NCBI GenBank assembly: GCA_028290305.1
Contig: JAQGKC010000472.1
Coordinates: forward strand, 1 to 7,956
Origin: Bradyrhizobium sp.
GTDB taxonomy: Bacteria; Pseudomonadota; Alphaproteobacteria; Rhizobiales; Xanthobacteraceae
DNA: 7,956 nucleotides
Direction: 5' to 3'
Shown one piece after another: positions 5,745-7,956 of this stretch. The notes beneath the pieces were generated by a model that saw nothing but the letters and a program-made list of their open reading frames with translations, searched no databases and was not told where the DNA came from. Made by a program: the position numbers and the translations under genes. How positions within the stretch are numbered: the stretch's first letter is position 1; each line of letters starts with the position of its first letter.

Positions 5745-6467
5745 TCAGGTGTCCCGGCTGTAGCGGTCATAGAGTTTGACCGCGTTGTCCCACCGTATGG
5801 CCTCCATGAAGACATCGACATAACGCGCCGCCGCGGCACCGTAGTCCATGTGATAGGCGTGCTCGTACATGTCGAGCACGAGAACCGGCCGCCCGCCGGC
5901 GAGTGTCGTGGTGTGGTCGGCAGCCCATTGATTGACCAGCCGCTTGTCTCGCGGCGAATAGGAGAGGATCACCCACCCGGATCCGCCGCCCTCCGCCTTG
6001 CCCATGGCGGTGAATTCGGTGCGCCAGCGATCGACGCTGCCGAAGTCCCGCGCAATCGCCTGGGCCAGAGCGCCGCCAGGCGCGCCGCCGCCGCCCAGAC
6101 CGTCGAAATACACTTCGTGCAGGATCATCGAGTTCGTGGCGATCAGTTCTTCACGCTTGAGCCCGTTGACAACAAAGTTGGGCGCCTTGGCGAAGTCGAG
6201 CTCAGCAAGCTGGGTGCTGATCGCGGTGAGGCGTTTGACCGAGCCCACATAATTGTTCTCGTAGTGGCTCACCAGGACTTTCTCGGAAATGCCCTTGATC
6301 GCCTTGGGATCAAGGGACAGGGGCTTGGCCTCATAGGTCACGGGCCTGGCTCCAGTTGGAGCTGCGGTCTCCGCCAAAGCGGGGCTTTCGACGAGGGTCG
6401 CGGCCGCGGCGGCGGTCGCCGCTAGTCCGACGCCCTGGATGAAGTTCCGTCGTTCAATACGATTCAC
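5745..6467 (-). CDS. Tat-exported Fe/Mn superoxide dismutase (ChrC-like)
   Basis: A 240-residue enzyme converting superoxide to O2 and H2O2. The start codon is GTG at 6467, preceded by AAGGAGAAGGAAA. The N-terminus carries a twin-arginine signal (RRNFIQG, Arg6-Arg7), an Ala-rich hydrophobic segment, and likely cleavage after ALA at 32, so it should act folded in the periplasm. The catalytic domain has four expected metal ligands: H68 (SHYENNY), H117 (ILHEVYFDGLGG), D199 and H203 (LVLDMYEHAYHMDYGA). The usual Trp of the DxWEHAY motif is Tyr201 here. From memory, DMYEH is also found in the superoxide dismutases called ChrC of chromate-resistance operons, which fits chrB in the same island. Fe versus Mn cannot be decided from sequence. 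A GCGAA-N5-TTCGC inverted repeat (6535-6549) lies upstream. Confidence 0.9.
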   Translation of the reverse strand: MNRIERRNFIQGVGLAATAAAAATLVESPALAETAAPTGARPVTYEAKPLSLDPKAIKGISEKVLVSHYENNYVGSVKRLTAISTQLAELDFAKAPNFVVNGLKREELIATNSMILHEVYFDGLGGGGAPGGALAQAIARDFGSVDRWRTEFTAMGKAEGGGSGWVILSYSPRDKRLVNQWAADHTTTLAGGRPVLVLDMYEHAYHMDYGAAAARYVDVFMEAIRWDNAVKLYDRYSRDT

Positions 6468-6534
6468 TTTCCTTCTCCTTTATTCGGCACATGGCCCGGT
6501 TTTGCCCCGGCTTTTTCAACAACAGGGGCAGGTC

Positions 6535-6549
6535 GCGAAATAAATTCGC
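6535..6549 (-). promoter_or_regulatory. Inverted repeat upstream of the superoxide dismutase gene
   Basis: GCGAA-ATAAA-TTCGC, a perfect 5-base inverted repeat with a 5-base AT-rich centre, 68 bases upstream of the GTG start. Position and symmetry fit a repressor or activator operator, but the regulator is unknown and the arms are short. Confidence 0.3.
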
Positions 6550-6759
6550 ATAACGGTCCCGGCCGCCATCCAGGCGATCGGCCGTGATCATCTCGACGTT
6601 CAAGCAAAGGATGCGCGCCACATCGACGGAGCGTCTTGACGGTATCGCAACCTTTCCTGCCAGCTTGCGATCCCCAGCGATCTGCCCCGAGCAGTTCAGT
6701 CCGCTGCGGTCGACATAGGGTGGCGCATCCAGCCGCTGCTTGGGTCCGCCAGCAACGAA

Positions 6760-6786
6760 CCGCCGCCTTTCGGAGGAAAGCGGCGG
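6760..6786 (-). terminator. Strong hairpin downstream of the DUF3050 gene, possible terminator
   Basis: Arms CCGCCG-C-CTTTC (6760-6771) and GAAAG-CGGCGG (6776-6786) pair over 11 base pairs with one bulged C and a GGAG loop. It lies about 92 bases beyond the DUF3050 stop. The T-run is weak in the - direction (TTCGTTG) and slightly better in the + direction (GTCTGTTTCTT), so it may be a bidirectional or imperfect terminator, or an mRNA-stabilising hairpin. Confidence 0.45.
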
Positions 6787-6878
6787 GTCTGTTTCTTGCC
6801 TTTGTTAGCTCGCTGGTCCTGAAGCCATCGGAATTTCGCCCATCTGTCCTCAGGCGGCTTACGTTTCGGGCGTGGCCT

Positions 6879-7664
6879 TCACGCCGCGCGCATGTCGCGA
6901 AGTGTGCTCAATGTGCCATTCCAAAGCTCGATCCGGGCCTTGATGCTGTTGCACGCGGCGCGGAGAGCCCGTTCGTCCCTCTGCGGCGAGTCTGCGACCA
7001 GACCTTCGAGTAGCTCCCGCCCCATTGGACCGTGACTGTCGCCATCGAGCTCGATATGTCGTTCGATGTAGTAGATGAAATGACGCAAGGGATCGTTGTC
7101 GTTGTCATGTCTCGCGCCCGGGAGCGTCTTTTGAAGCCTGCTGAACATCTCCGGGATGATGTCCTCGCGGCCGTAAAAGAATGCCGCTAAGACCTCTTCC
7201 GTCGACCCCGACTGGGCCAGCGCCATCGTGTGCGCGACAAAGGCTTGGACATGAGGCGGCACACCGGTCCGCACCATAGCCACTCCGACCGAAGTACCGA
7301 CCCGCGCCAGCGAGCGGAATGTATCGAATTGGCGGGTGCTGGCGCCGACGTCCGCCATGGCGCGGAGGTAGAGATCGAGGTGGCTGACATAGAAGCCGTC
7401 CGGATCGACATCCGTCTCCTCGCCGATCACGATGTCGTTGATCAGGCGCGCAGCCCGCGCGTTGTCCGCGGGGAACCACGGCACTTTTGTGCATGTTAGA
7501 TCCTGCTGCAGCCGCTTCAGGAGCGACATGAAATCCCAGACGGCGAAGACATGATCTTCCATGAATCGTCTCAAATCCTCGACAGAAGCGACCTCCGCGT
7601 AAACCGGGTGGTCCAGGAGCTGAGCGCGAAGGATGTTGAGGCAGTAACGGTCCTGTTTCGGCAT
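6879..7664 (-). CDS. DUF3050 family protein (heme-oxygenase-like fold)
   Basis: A 261-residue cytoplasmic protein, no signal peptide. It matches DUF3050 almost throughout: LLDHPVY (16-22), FMEDHVFAVWDFMSLLKRLQ (34-53), LTCTKVPWFP (56-65), INDIVIGEETD (75-85), SHLDLYLRAM (94-103), FYGREDIIPEMF (163-174), and YYIERHIELDGDSHGP (198-213). DUF3050 belongs to the heme-oxygenase/TenA-like all-helical superfamily; its reaction is not established. Repeated acidic and His residues (E82/E83, H95, E167, H203, D207, H211) could form a metal site (inference, see findings). The ATG at 7664 has AGGTCACAC before it; the same AGGT-ATG segment is duplicated 21 bases upstream. It is divergent from chrB with a shared promoter gap, suggesting a role in the chromate or oxidative-stress response. 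Confidence 0.88.
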   Translation of the reverse strand: MPKQDRYCLNILRAQLLDHPVYAEVASVEDLRRFMEDHVFAVWDFMSLLKRLQQDLTCTKVPWFPADNARAARLINDIVIGEETDVDPDGFYVSHLDLYLRAMADVGASTRQFDTFRSLARVGTSVGVAMVRTGVPPHVQAFVAHTMALAQSGSTEEVLAAFFYGREDIIPEMFSRLQKTLPGARHDNDNDPLRHFIYYIERHIELDGDSHGPMGRELLEGLVADSPQRDERALRAACNSIKARIELWNGTLSTLRDMRAA

Positions 7665-7694
7665 GTGTGACCTCTATTTCGGCATGTTTGACCT
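7656..7694 (-). repeat. 21-base tandem duplication of the DUF3050 ribosome-binding/start region
   Basis: TTTCGGCATGTGTGACCT (7656-7673) and TTTCGGCATGTTTGACCT (7677-7694) differ at one of 18 positions and are offset by 21 bases. On the - strand each unit is AGGTCAxAC-ATG-CCG-AAA. The downstream unit gives the gene start (Met-Pro-Lys-Gln); in the upstream unit the fourth codon is TAG, giving a three-residue reading frame that ends just before the true ribosome binding site. Confidence 0.75.
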
Positions 7695-7751
7695 TGGCTC
7701 TGGGTTAAGTGTGAGCAGGCTTAGGCGACATATTTCTTTCCGCGCGATCAA

Positions 7752-7767
7752 TGATACAAGTGTTTCA
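7752..7767. promoter_or_regulatory. Imperfect 16-base palindrome in the chrB/DUF3050 gap
   Basis: TGATACA-AG-TGTTTCA: half-sites match at 6 of 7 positions (TGAWACA). It is midway between two divergent genes, 31 bases before the chrB ATG and 88 bases from the DUF3050 ATG, the expected place for an operator controlling one or both. ChrB proteins are reported as chromate-responsive regulators, so ChrB itself is one candidate binder (inference). Confidence 0.4.
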
Positions 7768-7775
7768 CAGATCAG

Positions 7776-7790
7776 TCGTACGTGATACGA
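7776..7790. promoter_or_regulatory. Second inverted repeat just upstream of chrB
   Basis: TCGTA-CGTGA-TACGA, perfect 5-base arms around a 5-base centre, ending 7 bases before the chrB ATG, so a bound protein would cover the chrB ribosome-binding region. It shares TGATAC with the palindrome at 7752. It may be an operator; it also includes the short self-complementary CGTACG. Confidence 0.35.
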
Positions 7791-7797
7791 ATCTCAG

Positions 7798-7956
7798 ATG
7801 AGCGATGTCGCAGCGAGCGTGTCGGTGATGACGGATCGATGGCTGCTGCTGATCCATCAGCTGCCAGCCAAGCCGGCTTATCTACGAGTCAAGATCTGGC
7901 GGCGGCTCCAGGCGCTGGGAGCAGTCGCCGTCAAAAATGCGGTCTACGCGCTGCCG
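7798..7956 (+). CDS. chrB: Chromate resistance protein ChrB, N-terminal part (cut by window edge)
   Basis: The first 53 codons run off the right end. After a short leader (MSDVAASVSVMTD) the product reads WLLLIHQLPAKPAYLRVKIW, RRLQALGAVAVKNAVYALP, the hallmark opening of ChrB. ChrB usually has an N-terminal part of this kind and a C-terminal chromate-resistance domain; in chromate operons it acts as a chromate-responsive regulator of chrA, the chromate efflux pump, and is needed for full resistance. The ATG at 7798 has a weak ribosome binding site; an in-frame ATG at residue 11 is an alternative start. The operators at 7752-7790 and the ChrC-like superoxide dismutase support a chromate-resistance island. 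chrA is expected just beyond the window (inference). Confidence 0.87.
   Translation, partial: MSDVAASVSVMTDRWLLLIHQLPAKPAYLRVKIWRRLQALGAVAVKNAVYALP

Larger units (their letters stand above)
6468..6878. other. Intergenic region between the superoxide dismutase and DUF3050 genes
   Basis: This must hold the superoxide dismutase promoter near its left end and the DUF3050 terminator near its right end. I see an inverted repeat at 6535-6549 and a strong hairpin at 6760-6786. The + strand frame 6636-7013 runs antisense into the DUF3050 gene and has no family features. No other gene is supported. Confidence 0.45.

Noticed and set aside
6493..6515. GC-rich hairpin followed by TTTTT on the + strand, upstream of the superoxide dismutase gene
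   Set aside because: It looks like a terminator but no + strand gene precedes it, the stem is short with a bulge, and it lies in the leader of a - strand gene.
6636..7013. Open frame of 125 codons on the + strand
   Set aside because: It runs antisense into the 3' end of the well-supported DUF3050 gene, has no recognisable motif, and is explained by GC-rich shadow coding.
1..7956. CRISPR arrays, tRNA or rRNA genes
   Set aside because: I saw no regularly spaced repeats beyond those listed and no tRNA- or rRNA-like segments.

Overview
The window looks like chromosome or accessory-island DNA from a GC-rich alphaproteobacterium, most likely Bradyrhizobium or a close rhizobial relative. This rests on codon use, the style of the proteins, and an IS5-family transposase remnant plus a primase-like pseudogene of kinds I associate with that group. 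It is a judgement from the sequence alone, not a database result.

Left part (1-4652): an apparent envelope-stress module built around a two-component system. From left to right it holds the start of a MipA/OmpV-family outer-membrane protein (- strand, cut by the window edge), a secreted DUF2147 protein (- strand), an OmpR-family response regulator and its histidine kinase (+ strand, 4-base ATGA overlap), and an integral membrane protein made of four repeated units (+ strand). Three of the intergenic gaps carry the same site, GGCAAT-N5-GGCAAT. Each reads in the same sense relative to the gene it precedes (MipA-like, DUF2147, four-repeat membrane protein). The 11-base period is typical of tandem OmpR/PhoB-type binding sites, so the simplest reading is that the regulator encoded here controls these flanking genes. 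This is the most interesting signal in the window.

Middle part (4653-5744): mostly non-coding or decayed DNA. It holds one credible small gene (a 43-residue membrane or secreted peptide with a good ribosome binding site). Next to it is a broken primase-like CHC2 zinc-finger gene (two frameshifts and a TAA stop), which runs into a fragment of an IS5-family transposase on the opposite strand. This is a scar of insertion and deletion separating the two functional parts.

Right part (5745-7956): a probable chromate/oxidative-stress module. It has a Tat-exported Fe/Mn superoxide dismutase resembling ChrC-type enzymes (- strand), a DUF3050 heme-oxygenase-fold protein (- strand), and, divergently, the start of chrB (+ strand, cut by the window edge). 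The chrB/DUF3050 gap carries two inverted repeats that could be operators. The DUF3050 start region is duplicated in tandem, which creates a tiny upstream reading frame of three codons and a stop.
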